A stretch of 64,000 nucleotides of DNA from Betaproteobacteria bacterium (GCA_016713305.1 JADJPK010000004.1:124001-188000); one strand, 5' to 3'; counted from the first letter of the stretch, positions 1-8,538 are shown. Notes: generated by a model from the sequence alone, not told the origin. Translations and numbers: made by a program.

Positions 1-409
1 TGACCCCGATCTCCGCTTCGGCCGTGACCCGCTGTGACTCCGGCGGCAACTCGATCGTGTCACCCGGCCCGATGATCGTCTGGTCACCCTTGATGAACGA
101 CGCGGGTTCGTCCGGATAGACTGCGTTGAGATCCGCCGCGTGATCGCGGTAATTGAGCCCGATGCCCCAGATCTTCCGGGGATGCCGGTAGAGCGGCCCG
201 TACGCCAGGGCCGACGGATCGCGGTAGGCTCCACATGCCGCCGCATCCTCGGCCAGCGCGGGAGGCAGGCCGTTGACGATCAGTTCGAAGAGGTCCGCAG
301 GCCAGGCTCGCCCGAGCGATGCATTGATGTCGGAGACGAGGACGGCGCCCTTCGGAAGCAGCACGGCGGCCTGTTCGCGGCCCTGATGAACGATGGTGGC
401 GTAGCGCAT
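1..409 (-). CDS. Fumarylacetoacetate hydrolase family protein, 3' end outside window
   Basis: The first 136 codons of a minus-strand gene starting at the ATG at 409; the C-terminal part lies left of position 1. The motif WGIGLNYRDHA, followed by PASFIKGDQTIIGPGD, is typical of the FAH fold, in which these residues lead into the divalent-metal and substrate site. Family members cleave or hydrate acylpyruvates, fumarylpyruvate or related 2-oxo acids in aromatic catabolism. The substrate cannot be told, since the metal-binding glutamates are cut off. It is separated from the nearest gene, tRNA-Lys, by about 130 bp. Confidence 0.8.
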   Translation of the reverse strand, partial: MRYATIVHQGREQAAVLLPKGAVLVSDINASLGRAWPADLFELIVNGLPPALAEDAAACGAYRDPSALAYGPLYRHPRKIWGIGLNYRDHAADLNAVYPDEPASFIKGDQTIIGPGDTIELPPESQRVTAEAEIGV

Positions 410-539
410 GGTGGTCTGCCTGATCGACGCAAGTGAAGGACGCGATCCGTTCGGGGGCGCAAACCGGACTTGCGTACCCCGCATCTCGGTACCGGGGCGC
501 CGTCTGTCCTGCGGACACGAACAACGGAACGGGTGGGTT

Positions 540-615
540 TGGTAGGCCGTGTAGGATTCGAACCTACGACCAATGGATTAAGAGTCCACTGCTCTACCAG
601 CTGAGCTAACGGCCC
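540..615 (-). tRNA. tRNA-Lys (anticodon CTT)
   Basis: A 76-nt cloverleaf with encoded CCA read on the minus strand. The anticodon stem GTGGA/TCCAT closes the loop CTCTTAA, giving anticodon CTT. The T arm contains GGTTCGAATCC. The acceptor stem GGGCCGT/ACGGCCT pairs with a terminal G1-U72 wobble. A second tRNA-Lys lies 44 nt upstream on the same strand, so the two are probably co-transcribed. Confidence 0.95.
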
Positions 616-659
616 ACACCGACTTCCACGCAACGGGATGCGCGCAGATTGCAAGTCAG

Positions 660-735
660 TGGTAGGAGGTGCGAGATTCGAACTCGCGACCAACGGATTA
701 AAAGTCCGCTGCTCTACCGACTGAGCTAACCACCC
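660..735 (-). tRNA. tRNA-Lys (anticodon TTT)
   Basis: A 76-nt cloverleaf with encoded CCA on the minus strand. The anticodon arm GCGGA-CTTTTAA-TCCGT gives anticodon TTT, and the T arm GCGAG-TTCGAAT-CTCGC is perfect. The acceptor stem GGGTGGT/ACCTCCT has a T4-T69 mismatch and a G1-U72 wobble. The other arms are canonical and it sits in tandem with tRNA-Lys(CTT), so I take it as functional. Confidence 0.93.
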
Positions 736-792
736 GAAAAAGAGGCCGAATTCTATGGACCGGGCCGTAGGGTGTCAACGCCGAAGGCCGCT

Positions 793-1872
793 TCAGCCAC
801 GGGCAATCCAGAAACGGAGCGTCAGCACACAACCCGTCACGATGGCGGCCACCGTGAGGAGCGACCCAGCCGCCAATGTCGAGATTCCCGTGAGGCCCTG
901 ACCCACGGTGCATCCCAGTGCCGTGACCCCGCCGAATCCCATCAGTGCAGCACCGGCCAGATGATTCTTGAGGTCGGCGCTGGAAGCAAACGATTCCCAT
1001 CGAAAACTCTTCGTCGCGACGGCATCCGCCCACGAACCGAACGCGGCTCCCGCGACGATGGCCACCCCGAACGTCGGCTTGAGCGACGCATCCGTCCAGA
1101 GCATCAGCAGATCCAGCACGTGCGCAACAGGAGCCACGTACGTCAGCGACTCGGGGCGGTGCGATTGCGTGCCGACGAAGACTGCCTCCAAGGTGTCCGG
1201 ATGTTCCGAAATGAAACCCACGTGACCGGTGAGATACCAGCCGGCCACGACGAGCGCACCGATGAGCACTGCGCTCGACCAGGCGCGCACGGAACGGCGA
1301 AACGCGGAATCCCGCCAGCACCAGGCCATCATCACCGAAACGATGAAAGCGGCAATCCAGGCTCGCGACGATTCGCCCACGAGCCGCGGCAGGTCCTGGC
1401 CTGCAGACAACCGCAGCGACCAGGTGTCCAGCCACGCCGTTCTGGGCACCGCGAGCACCCCGCGAAGCGTCATCGCCGCCACGACCCCCAACACCACCAG
1501 CACGACGACTGCCTTGAGGTTCCCCGCCCCCGCGCGTACGACGTTCCTCGCACCGCACCCCGAAGCGAGGGTCATCCCGATGCCGAACAGCAGACCGCCT
1601 GCCAGATGAGAGACGACCGTCAGCCGGGAGCCCGTATAGAGGCTCTGCGAAAGATCCACCAGGCCGAAGACATGAAGCGCCTGTGCGCCTGCGATGGCCA
1701 CCGCCATGGCAAGGACCCACATGCGCAGCCGCACCAGATCGCCCATGAGGACGACGTCCGAGATGGCGCCCATGGTGCAGAAGCCCGAACGGCGGGCAGT
1801 CGCACCGAACACTGCCGCGATGACGAAACCGCCCGCAGGAATCAGCCAGGAAAGGGTGGGAACTTCGAACAT
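793..1872 (-). CDS. YeeE/YedE family sulfur-compound importer (TsuA-like)
   Basis: A 359-residue polytopic inner-membrane protein of the YeeE/YedE (DUF395) family, whose characterised member TsuA imports thiosulfate. Three conserved cysteines sit in family-typical contexts: SGFCTMG (Cys32), ASGCGAR (Cys106) and ALGCTVGQG near the C-terminus. In TsuA such cysteines line the pore and relay the substrate. Most of the chain is hydrophobic helices. YedE paralogues have also been proposed to carry selenium compounds; selD and TusA-like genes lie about 20 kb away. It is transcribed alone, between queC and the tRNA-Lys pair. Confidence 0.88.
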   Translation of the reverse strand: MFEVPTLSWLIPAGGFVIAAVFGATARRSGFCTMGAISDVVLMGDLVRLRMWVLAMAVAIAGAQALHVFGLVDLSQSLYTGSRLTVVSHLAGGLLFGIGMTLASGCGARNVVRAGAGNLKAVVVLVVLGVVAAMTLRGVLAVPRTAWLDTWSLRLSAGQDLPRLVGESSRAWIAAFIVSVMMAWCWRDSAFRRSVRAWSSAVLIGALVVAGWYLTGHVGFISEHPDTLEAVFVGTQSHRPESLTYVAPVAHVLDLLMLWTDASLKPTFGVAIVAGAAFGSWADAVATKSFRWESFASSADLKNHLAGAALMGFGGVTALGCTVGQGLTGISTLAAGSLLTVAAIVTGCVLTLRFWIARG

Positions 1873-1975
1873 CGGAACGTTGGGCCGGGAAAGGGTCGCG
1901 ATTCTACGCGCGGCGATCGGGAATCCGCGGTCCGGAAGCAGAAACGGTCGATACCTTGCGGTTATCGGTCAGCGA

Positions 1976-2666
1976 TCAGACAACGTATCGCGTCGGGTCC
2001 GCCACGCCGGCACCGGCAAAACCTTCGCGCCGCAGCCGGCAGGAATCGCAGCGGCCGCAAGCCCGGCCGTCGGGATCGGCGTTGTAGCAGGACACGGTGA
2101 GGGCGAAATCCACCCCGAGTTCCTTGCCGCGGCGAATGATGTCCGCCTTGGAGAAGCGGATGATCGGTGCGTGGATGCGCAGGGGCCGGCCTTCCACGGC
2201 TGCCTTGGTGGCCACGTTGGCGAGCGCCTCGAATGCCTGAACGAACTCGGGCCGGCAATCGGGGTAACCGGAGTAGTCGACCGCGTTGGCGCCGTAGAAG
2301 ATGTGCGAGGCATCGAGCACCTCGGCGTATGCCAACGCGAGGGACAGCATGATGGTGTTCCGGGCCGGAACGTAAGTGCTGGGAATCACCCCCGACACCA
2401 CGCCGCCCGTGGGCACTTCGATCCGGTCGTCGGTGAGCGCGGAGCCGCCGATGGCGCGAAGGTCGACATCCACGATGCGGTGAGAGACTGCGCCGAGCTG
2501 GCGTGCCACGCGTGGCGCCGCGTCGAGTTCGGCGCTGTGGCGCTGCCCGTACCGCACGGACAACGCGTGGCATTCGTAGCCGTCCTGACGTGCGATGGCC
2601 AGGACCGTCGCGGAGTCGAGCCCCCGACAGCAGGACGACAGCCCGAGGCCCGGCCGTGTCGGTCAC
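1976..2666 (-). pseudogene. queC: 7-cyano-7-deazaguanine synthase QueC, single-base frameshift
   Basis: QueC converts 7-carboxy-7-deazaguanine to preQ0 with ATP and ammonia in queuosine biosynthesis. The GTG start at 2666 overlaps the cpoB stop by four bases (GTGA). Translation gives PRAVVLLSG and then shifts frame: the next frame continues as LDSATVLAIARQDGYECHAL and SVRYGQ. Restoring one C in the CCCCC run near 2627 (one G on the coding strand) recovers the ATP-pyrophosphatase motif SGGLDS. The C-terminus keeps the zinc-binding cysteines (CYNADPDGRACGRCDSC). Everything outside the run looks intact, so this may be a sequence error rather than a true pseudogene. Confidence 0.85.
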
Positions 2667-3850
2667 TTGAGCTTGGCCAGGCGCTGCTTGGCTTTCTCGG
2701 CCGACTCGGACAGGGGATGCTTGGCGATGAGATCCTCGAGCGTCTTGCGCGCGGCCCGGGTGTCGCCGGCCCCATTCTGCGCATTCGCCAGGATCAGCAT
2801 GGCATCGGGCACCTTCAGATGGTCGGGGTAGGCGGCCATCAGCTTCTGCTGGGCGGCGATGGCGTTCGGATAGTCTCCCACGCGGAAGTACGCTTCGCCG
2901 AGCCAGTACTGCGCATTGGGCGCCAGCTCGTGCTTCGGATGCTGCTGCAGAAACCCCTGAAAGGCCGACACGGCACCGGCAGCGTCTCCGGAACGCTGCT
3001 TTGCCAAGGCGAACTCATAGGCCTTGCTCGCGGATTGCGGCTCGGGCGAGGAACTGGCCGCGGCGACGGGTGTGGCGGCCACGGCAGGCGGCGGCGCAAC
3101 CGCCTTGACGCTGGGCCCGCCGGTGATCGGCGCATTCGCTCCACCGGGCGGCGGCTCTCCACCGGTGCCGCCCGCCGTGGAACCTCCCGCGGCGACCGCC
3201 TGTTCCACGCGCCGCAGACGCATTTCCAGGTCGCCGGAAGCCGCAGGCGCGCCTCCTCCACCGGACTCGAGCTTCTTCAGCCGGGCTTCCAGCTCGGCCA
3301 TCTGGGCGGAGGATCCGCCGGCGGCCCCCGAGCCGGCCGTCAGCGTGGCATCCATCTTCCGAAGTCGGGTCTCGACCTCCGCCTCGAACTTCTTCATCTG
3401 GACGTCGAGATCCGCCTCGAGCTTCTTCAGACGAAGCTCCAGATCGCCAAGCTGCCCGCTGATGCGCTTGCGTTCGGCCGCGTCATCCTTCGACAGCTGT
3501 TCGAGCCGGCGAAGCCTGCTGTCACCGTCGTTGTAGAGGTCGCTGTGGCGCTTCTCGGCCTTCTGGATGCGCTCGTTGGCCTGATCGACGCGATGGAAGG
3601 AGTCTTCCACCTGCCCGCGCAGTTCGCGCACCTGGCGGTTGAGGCCCTCGACCTGGTTCAACGTCTCGAGCAGCACCTTGCCCTGGTCGCTGGCCGTGCC
3701 GGCCGGACGCTGCGTCTGCGCCGTTGCCGGCGAGAAAGCAACAAGGCCCGCCAACATGGCGAGCCCTGCCGCAGCCGAATTCAACAGGCGCCGTGGCGTC
3801 GGATCACTCCGTGCCGGGGTACATGATGTCACTGCGTCGATTCTCCGCAT
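2663..3850 (-). CDS. cpoB: Cell division coordinator CpoB (YbgF), Tol-Pal system
   Basis: A periplasmic protein that links the Tol-Pal complex to peptidoglycan synthesis at division. After a signal peptide (hydrophobic core AAAGLAMLAGLVAF, then ATAQ) there is a long charged coiled-coil region with repeated LEARLKKLE-type heptads, a Gly/Pro/Ala linker, and C-terminal TPR repeats (SKAYEFALAKQRSGDAAGAV, then YWLGEAYFRVGDY) that define the family. It is about 395 residues, long for CpoB because of the extended coiled coil. I chose the ATG at 3850 because GAGG lies six bases upstream; it overlaps pal by 47 bp. Starts at 3832 (GTG) or a TTG nearer the hydrophobic core are possible. It overlaps queC by four bases. 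Confidence 0.88.
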   Translation of the reverse strand: MRRIDAVTSCTPARSDPTPRRLLNSAAAGLAMLAGLVAFSPATAQTQRPAGTASDQGKVLLETLNQVEGLNRQVRELRGQVEDSFHRVDQANERIQKAEKRHSDLYNDGDSRLRRLEQLSKDDAAERKRISGQLGDLELRLKKLEADLDVQMKKFEAEVETRLRKMDATLTAGSGAAGGSSAQMAELEARLKKLESGGGGAPAASGDLEMRLRRVEQAVAAGGSTAGGTGGEPPPGGANAPITGGPSVKAVAPPPAVAATPVAAASSSPEPQSASKAYEFALAKQRSGDAAGAVSAFQGFLQQHPKHELAPNAQYWLGEAYFRVGDYPNAIAAQQKLMAAYPDHLKVPDAMLILANAQNGAGDTRAARKTLEDLIAKHPLSESAEKAKQRLAKLK

Positions 3851-4472
3851 AAGCATCCTCGTCCTGGCCGGTGGCCTTGGGCTTCTCTTCCCCATAGCTT
3901 ACGGTCTCGACACGGGATGCGGAAACACCCAGGACCGTGAGTGCCTTCTTCACGCTGTCCGCGCGCCGCTGTCCCAGGGCCAGGTTGTATTCGGTGGAAC
4001 CGCGCTCGTCGCAGTTTCCTTCGACTCGCGCCTTGATGTTCTTGTTCTCGAGCAGGAAGTTGGCGTGCGCCTCGATGAGCGGACCGAAGTCCTCGCGGAT
4101 GTCGTACCGATCGAAATCGTAGTAGACGCTGCGCTTGAAGACCGGGCTTGCCGGGTCGTGCAGCGCGGTCTTGGGGTCGGTCAGGGCGCGTTCCGTCACG
4201 GCCGGCTGCTGCAACGCCTTGATCTCGGCATCGGCCTGCGCCTTGGCGGCGGCCTCGGCTTCCCGGCGGCGCTGCTCGTCGGCCTTGCGGTTCAGCTCTT
4301 CCTGCTCCTTGGCGGCCGCGGCACGGCGGCGGGCTTCCTCTTCGTCGGCCTTGCGCTGGGTTTCCAGGAGGTCGCGCTGTTCCACCGCGGCCTTGTCCTG
4401 CTCATTGACATCCTGTGTCGCACAACCGGTCACCATCAGGCCGGCCAGCACCAAGAGGATGAGCTTCTTCAT
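3804..4472 (-). CDS. pal: Peptidoglycan-associated lipoprotein Pal
   Basis: An outer-membrane lipoprotein that binds peptidoglycan non-covalently and interacts with TolB and TolA to constrict the outer membrane during division. The N-terminus MKKLILLVLAGLMVTGC carries a lipobox (VTGC). A charged, Arg/Glu/Ala-rich helical linker follows, then the OmpA-like domain (YYDFDRYDIREDF, NCDERGSTEYN, GQRRADSVKKAL, VSYGEEKP). The ATG at 4472 has AAGGAG nine bases upstream. The linker is longer than in E. coli Pal (222 residues in total). It lies 17 bp after tolB and overlaps cpoB. Confidence 0.96.
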   Translation of the reverse strand: MKKLILLVLAGLMVTGCATQDVNEQDKAAVEQRDLLETQRKADEEEARRRAAAAKEQEELNRKADEQRRREAEAAAKAQADAEIKALQQPAVTERALTDPKTALHDPASPVFKRSVYYDFDRYDIREDFGPLIEAHANFLLENKNIKARVEGNCDERGSTEYNLALGQRRADSVKKALTVLGVSASRVETVSYGEEKPKATGQDEDAYAENRRSDIMYPGTE

Positions 4473-4489
4473 GGTTTTTTGCTCCTTGT

Positions 4490-5812
4490 TCACCGAGACT
4501 TGAAAATGGGACCCCACGCAGGCTCGCGAATGTTCCCGCCTGTGTCGGTAAAACGCTGCTTTATCCGCCCGTCGCGCGAAACCGCCGCCAGTACGCCGCG
4601 CTTGTTGTGTTCCGACGCATAGAGAATCATGCGGCCGTTCGGCGCGAACGTGGGCGAGGAATCGATGCGCCCGTCGGTCAGCAAGATCGCTTCCCGGCTC
4701 CCCAGTTCCTGGATCGCCACGTTATAACGGCCGGAATTCCGTTGTATGAAGCAGAAACTGCGGCCATCGGGACTCCACCGGGGCGTCACGTTGTACGTCC
4801 CCTCGAACGTCATGCGCTCGGCGCTTCCCCCGCCGCTGGGCATGCGGTAGACCTGCGGACTGCCGCCGCGGTCCGACGTGAAGAGGATGTGCCGGCCGTC
4901 CGGAGACCATGAGGCTTCCGTGTCGATGGCCTGGCTGTTGGTGAGCCGGGTCAGCCCCGATCCATCCAGATTCACCAGGTAGAGCTGCGCCACCCCGTCA
5001 CGCGTGAGGGTGATCGACAGCCTTTGCCCATCCGGTGCCCAGGAAGGAGAGCTGTTCGCGCCTTCGAAGTTGGCCAGAACCGTCCGCGAGCCATCGGCCA
5101 GGGAGTGGACGAACACGATGGGCTTGCGGCGCTCGAAGGATACGTAGGCGATCCTGGACCCGTCCGGCGACCATGCCGGGGAGATGATCGGCTCCTTGTG
5201 GGCCAGGATGAAGTCGGCATTGCCGCCATCGGCGTCGGCGACCTGCAGTTCGAAGCGCTCTTCGCCCTTGACCACATAGCAGATGCGGGTCGAGAACACC
5301 CCCGCCTCGCCCGTCATTTCTTCGTAGATGGCGTCGGCGATGCGATGCGCCGTCGCCCGGAGCTGGTTGGCCGCGATGGTGTAGGCGAACCCCGCCCGCT
5401 GGCTCTGCCTCGCCACGTCCATCAGCCGGAAACGCATCGCGAGACGGCCGTCCGAACGCTCGACGACGTTGCCGATCACCACGCTTTCGGCACCGCGGCT
5501 GCGGAATTCACGCCAGTCCACGTCCTCCGGTTCGGTAGGCAGCTTGGACAGACCGTTGAGGTCCACCTGCTTGAACCAGCCGCTGCGCATGAGGTCCGCG
5601 CGGACGATCTCGCCCACCTTGTCGCGGTAGCGGTCCTCGTTGCCGAAGGGGACCACCGAAATGGGCATCTGGTTGCTGCTGCCACCGATGATCTCGATGG
5701 TGAGGGCCGCGGACCCCAGCCCCGGCGTGCAGAGCGCCAGCGCGCCTGCGATTCCTCGCAGGGCATCTCGGCGACCCGGATCTGGCGGCAATGCATTCGG
5801 CATCATCAACAT
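4490..5812 (-). CDS. tolB: Tol-Pal system beta-propeller protein TolB
   Basis: A periplasmic protein that shuttles between Pal and TolA. The N-terminal domain (IEIIGGSSNQMPISVVPFG) is followed by a six-bladed beta propeller with recurring SPDGSRIAY/WAPDGQRLS/WSPDGRHILF motifs and a C-terminal WGP. The signal segment GRRDALRGIAGALALCTPGLGSA begins with a twin-arginine-like RR, but lacks the full Tat consensus. The reading frame is open to a TTG at 5821; ATGs at 5812, 5806 and 5803 are the better starts. It is separated from tolA by about 50 bp. Confidence 0.95.
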   Translation of the reverse strand: MLMMPNALPPDPGRRDALRGIAGALALCTPGLGSAALTIEIIGGSSNQMPISVVPFGNEDRYRDKVGEIVRADLMRSGWFKQVDLNGLSKLPTEPEDVDWREFRSRGAESVVIGNVVERSDGRLAMRFRLMDVARQSQRAGFAYTIAANQLRATAHRIADAIYEEMTGEAGVFSTRICYVVKGEERFELQVADADGGNADFILAHKEPIISPAWSPDGSRIAYVSFERRKPIVFVHSLADGSRTVLANFEGANSSPSWAPDGQRLSITLTRDGVAQLYLVNLDGSGLTRLTNSQAIDTEASWSPDGRHILFTSDRGGSPQVYRMPSGGGSAERMTFEGTYNVTPRWSPDGRSFCFIQRNSGRYNVAIQELGSREAILLTDGRIDSSPTFAPNGRMILYASEHNKRGVLAAVSRDGRIKQRFTDTGGNIREPAWGPIFKSR

Positions 5813-5820
5813 GGGGCGCA

Positions 5821-5826
5821 ATTATA
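5821..5826 (-). promoter_or_regulatory. Candidate -10 element upstream of tolB
   Basis: A perfect TATAAT on the minus strand, nine bases before the tolB ATG at 5812, in otherwise GC-rich DNA. No convincing -35 lies 16-18 bases further upstream. An internal promoter before tolB is known in E. coli, which makes one plausible here. Initiation at this site would give a nearly leaderless tolB message. Confidence 0.35.
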
Positions 5827-5862
5827 CGGCTCCGCGTTACGTTCACTATGACGGATTCGGGG

Positions 5863-6891
5863 TCATTCGTTCGGCCTGAAGACCAGCGTCAGATCGCGGA
5901 TCTGCTGAAAAAGATCCAGGTCTTCCGGCACGGGCAGCGGTTGCGCCTTCTCGATCGCCTGCTCGACGGCCTTGTCATAGGCCGGAGACCCGCTGGGCTT
6001 CACCAGCCGCATGCTCGCGACGGAGCCCGCCTTGAGCAGACGCACGTCGACTACGGCTTCGATGCGGCTGTCCACCCCGGGGGGCAGCTTCACCTTGTCC
6101 CGGATGGCAAGCTGGATGCGCACCTTGTACTCGTCGATGAGCTGCTGCGCCTTGATCGCCGCCTGGGTGGCCGCGTATTTCTCGGCCTCGATCCGTTCGG
6201 CGGCCGCCCGCTGCTCTTCCGCGATACGGGTCTGACGCTGCATCGCCTCCCGCACCTTCTTCAGTTCGGCTTCGCGCTGGGCGTCTTCCTCCTTGCGGGC
6301 CGCCTCCTCCGCGCGCCGGCGGGCATCGTCCTCCCGCTGCCTCTCGGCGTCCGCAGCGCGCTTGCGGGCGTCCTCCTCGCGCATGATCTGCTCGAGGCGC
6401 TTGCGTTCCTCGCGCTTCAGCCGCTCCTCGAGGTCGCGTTCGTCCCTGAGCTTCTTCTCCTGGATCCGGGTCTCGGCCTGGGCCACCTCGGGGGCCGGCG
6501 CATTGTCTGCCCGGGGAATGGCGTTCGGCGCCGTGGAAGTCTTGGCCGGCTGGGGCGGCGGTGCGGGCGGTTTCGGCTCGGGCGGAGGTTCCACCGGCTT
6601 GGGCGCCGGAGGCTTTTCCGCGGCCGGCGGTTTGGGCACGGGCTTCGGCGCCTCCACAGGTACGGGCGCAGGCGCAGGCCTGGGCTGTGGCTCGGGCGGT
6701 GTATGGACGGACGCCGGCGCCCGGGACGCCGTCATCGGAGGCAGTTCCTGCCACAGCTCCACGATCAGCTTGGGCGGAGGCGTGCGCTTCCACGACACCC
6801 CGGCGATCAGCAGACCGAACAGGAGTCCGTGCACCCCCACCGCGAGCAACCCGGATACGGCAAGTTCCGGGCGGCGCAGCGCTGCGAGCAT
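5863..6891 (-). CDS. tolA: Tol-Pal system protein TolA
   Basis: An inner-membrane anchored protein that spans the periplasm and transmits the TolQR motor force to Pal and TolB. It has one N-terminal transmembrane helix (LLAVGVHGLLFGLLIAGVSW), a Pro/Ala-rich stretch, a long Glu/Lys/Arg/Ala helix, and a C-terminal TonB/TolA domain (IQLAIRDKVKLPPGVDSR ... VVDVRLLKAGSVASMRLVK). The 342-residue length is normal for the family in betaproteobacteria. Its ATG shares one base with the tolR stop codon (TGATG), indicating translational coupling. Confidence 0.95.
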   Translation of the reverse strand: MLAALRRPELAVSGLLAVGVHGLLFGLLIAGVSWKRTPPPKLIVELWQELPPMTASRAPASVHTPPEPQPRPAPAPVPVEAPKPVPKPPAAEKPPAPKPVEPPPEPKPPAPPPQPAKTSTAPNAIPRADNAPAPEVAQAETRIQEKKLRDERDLEERLKREERKRLEQIMREEDARKRAADAERQREDDARRRAEEAARKEEDAQREAELKKVREAMQRQTRIAEEQRAAAERIEAEKYAATQAAIKAQQLIDEYKVRIQLAIRDKVKLPPGVDSRIEAVVDVRLLKAGSVASMRLVKPSGSPAYDKAVEQAIEKAQPLPVPEDLDLFQQIRDLTLVFRPNE

Positions 6892-7318
6892 CAGTTGGTC
6901 CTCGGACGGGTGAGCAAGCCCACGCGCGTGACGCCCTCGGTCTGCAACAGATCCATGATCTTCATCACCCGGCCATACTCCACCCGGCGGTCGGCGCCGA
7001 TCACCACGGGGCGGTCAGCCTTGGCGGCCAGTGCCGCCTTGATCTCCTTGACCAGTTCGGCCTCGTTCACGGACCGTGCCGAACCGCCGGCTTCCCGGTC
7101 GATGAGGACCACCTGCCCCCCCGCCTTGATCGACACCTCGATGGGCTGCGGCGGCGGCGTGGACGACTTGCCGACGGGGGCAGTTCCACGAGTCCGGGAT
7201 TCATCATCGGCGCGGTCACCATGAAGATGACCAGAAGCACCAGCATGACGTCGATGTAAGGCACGACGTTGATCTGGCTCATCGTCTGGAAACGCTTGCG
7301 GCGCGAAATCATGGGCAT
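6891..7318 (-). pseudogene. tolR: TolR biopolymer transport protein, single-base frameshift
   Basis: TolR forms the proton-driven TolQR motor with TolQ. The N-terminus has MSQINVVPYIDVMLVLLVIFMV, which contains the conserved membrane Asp. The frame breaks after GLVELP in a run of five G (7175-7179); the remainder is intact in the next frame (VGKSSTPPPQPIEVSIKAGG, then VVIGADRRVEYGRVMKIMDLL and a stop at 6891). One added base in the run restores a normal 142-residue TolR. The gene is essential to the complex and its neighbours are intact, so I suspect a sequence error. It overlaps the tolA start by one base. Confidence 0.88.
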
Positions 7319-7375
7319 GATCCGGGAACCTGGAGAGATGTAACGGTCTGAGGCGCCATCCGGGGTCGATCAGGC

Positions 7376-8065
7376 TCAGGATTGCGGTGCGCGCAGCAGC
7401 AGGTTCTGGAATTCTTCCATCTGACTTTCGAACCGGTTCGCCAGCCGGTCCACGTCCCTGGCGTAGTGGTTGTAGGCAATGACGGCCGGAATGGCCGCGA
7501 ACAGGCCGATGGCGGTGGCCACCAGCGCCTCCGCGATGCCGGGTGCCACATTGGCCAGCGTTGCCTGGCCCACGTTGGCGAGCCCGCGGAACGAATTCAT
7601 GATGCCCCACACCGTGCCGAACAGGCCGATGTACGGGCTCACGGAGCCGACCGTGGCGAGGAAGTTGAGGTACGCCTCGATGTGATCCATCTCTCGCTGG
7701 TAGGTGGCCCGCATGGCGCGGCGCACCCCGTCCATCACCCCCGCCGTGCTCTGGCCGGGCTGCCGGCGCAACCGCGCGAATTCGCGGTAGCCGGCGAGGC
7801 AGATGCGTTCGATGCTGCTCGCCTTGGCGCCGTGGTTGGCGGCCTTCTGCAGCAGCGCGTTGAGGTCGGCCGAGGTCTGGGCGTTGCGGAACGCCTTCTC
7901 GAACTCCTCCGTCTGCAGCTTGGCGGCGCGGATGCCGAACATCTTCTGGAAGATGAAGAGCCAGGAGAACAGCGACAACACCAGCAGCAGCAGCATCACG
8001 AGCTGGACCGTGAAGCTCGCGTTGGTCACCAGGTGGACGATGGAGAGATCGGTCGTGAAGTTCAT
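7376..8065 (-). CDS. tolQ: Tol-Pal system motor protein TolQ
   Basis: The MotA/TolQ/ExbB-type proton channel subunit. It has three membrane helices: FTVQLVMLLLLVLSLFSWLFIF near the N-terminus, then the pair around GSVSPYIGLFGTVWGIMNSF and ALVATAIGLFAAIPAVIAY, which carry the family signature. I use the ATG at 8065 (MNFTTDLSIVHLV), giving 229 residues; it overlaps the ybgC stop by four bases (ATGA). It is followed by tolR after 57 bp. Confidence 0.95.
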   Translation of the reverse strand: MNFTTDLSIVHLVTNASFTVQLVMLLLLVLSLFSWLFIFQKMFGIRAAKLQTEEFEKAFRNAQTSADLNALLQKAANHGAKASSIERICLAGYREFARLRRQPGQSTAGVMDGVRRAMRATYQREMDHIEAYLNFLATVGSVSPYIGLFGTVWGIMNSFRGLANVGQATLANVAPGIAEALVATAIGLFAAIPAVIAYNHYARDVDRLANRFESQMEEFQNLLLRAPQS

Positions 8066-8538
8066 GGGGTTGTCGAGGTGGTGTTGGAGGTCCCGGAAAG
8101 CCTCCGGCCAGGCCCCGCGAGCCGCTCGCGCAGCGACACGGGAATGCGCGCCGGCCGCAATCCGGCGCAATCAACGCACGCGAGGTGCACTTCGGCTGAC
8201 ACGAGCGTATCGGTACCGCGAATGACGCTCTGGCGCAGTTCGAGCCGCGCTCCCTTGAGGCCTGCGAGCTCCAGCTCGACAGCGAGATCGTCCTCCAGCC
8301 GGGCCGGCCGCAGATACGTCACGCGCAGCTCGTGCACGATGAACACGACACCGTGATCGCGCTCGAGGACGCGGATGGGAAACTCGAGCGCGCGCAGCCA
8401 GTCCATCCGGCACCGCTCGAAGAAATCGAGATAGCGCCCGTGGTACACGATGCCGCCCGCGTCCGTGTCCTGGAAATAGACGCGCACCGCGGTCGCATGC
8501 GCGGGAGCCTGGGCATGCATCCCCGGTTCATCGCTCAT
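8062..8538 (-). CDS. ybgC: Tol-Pal-associated acyl-CoA thioesterase YbgC
   Basis: A hot-dog fold thioesterase acting on acyl-CoA or acyl-ACP at the cytoplasmic membrane, and usually the first gene of the tol-pal operon. The motif VYFQDTDAGGIVYHGRYLDF contains the catalytic Asp of the 4-hydroxybenzoyl-CoA thioesterase class. The ATG at 8538 (MSDEPGMHAQ) gives 158 residues. It lies 16 bp after ruvB and overlaps tolQ by four bases, so ruvB, ybgC and tolQ are probably co-transcribed. Confidence 0.93.
   Translation of the reverse strand: MSDEPGMHAQAPAHATAVRVYFQDTDAGGIVYHGRYLDFFERCRMDWLRALEFPIRVLERDHGVVFIVHELRVTYLRPARLEDDLAVELELAGLKGARLELRQSVIRGTDTLVSAEVHLACVDCAGLRPARIPVSLRERLAGPGRRLSGTSNTTSTTP

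Noticed and set aside
1694..3826. A 710-codon open frame on the plus strand.
   Set aside because: It is antisense to queC and cpoB, whose protein families are clear; its translation is low-complexity Gly/Arg/His-rich, as expected for a GC-rich shadow frame.
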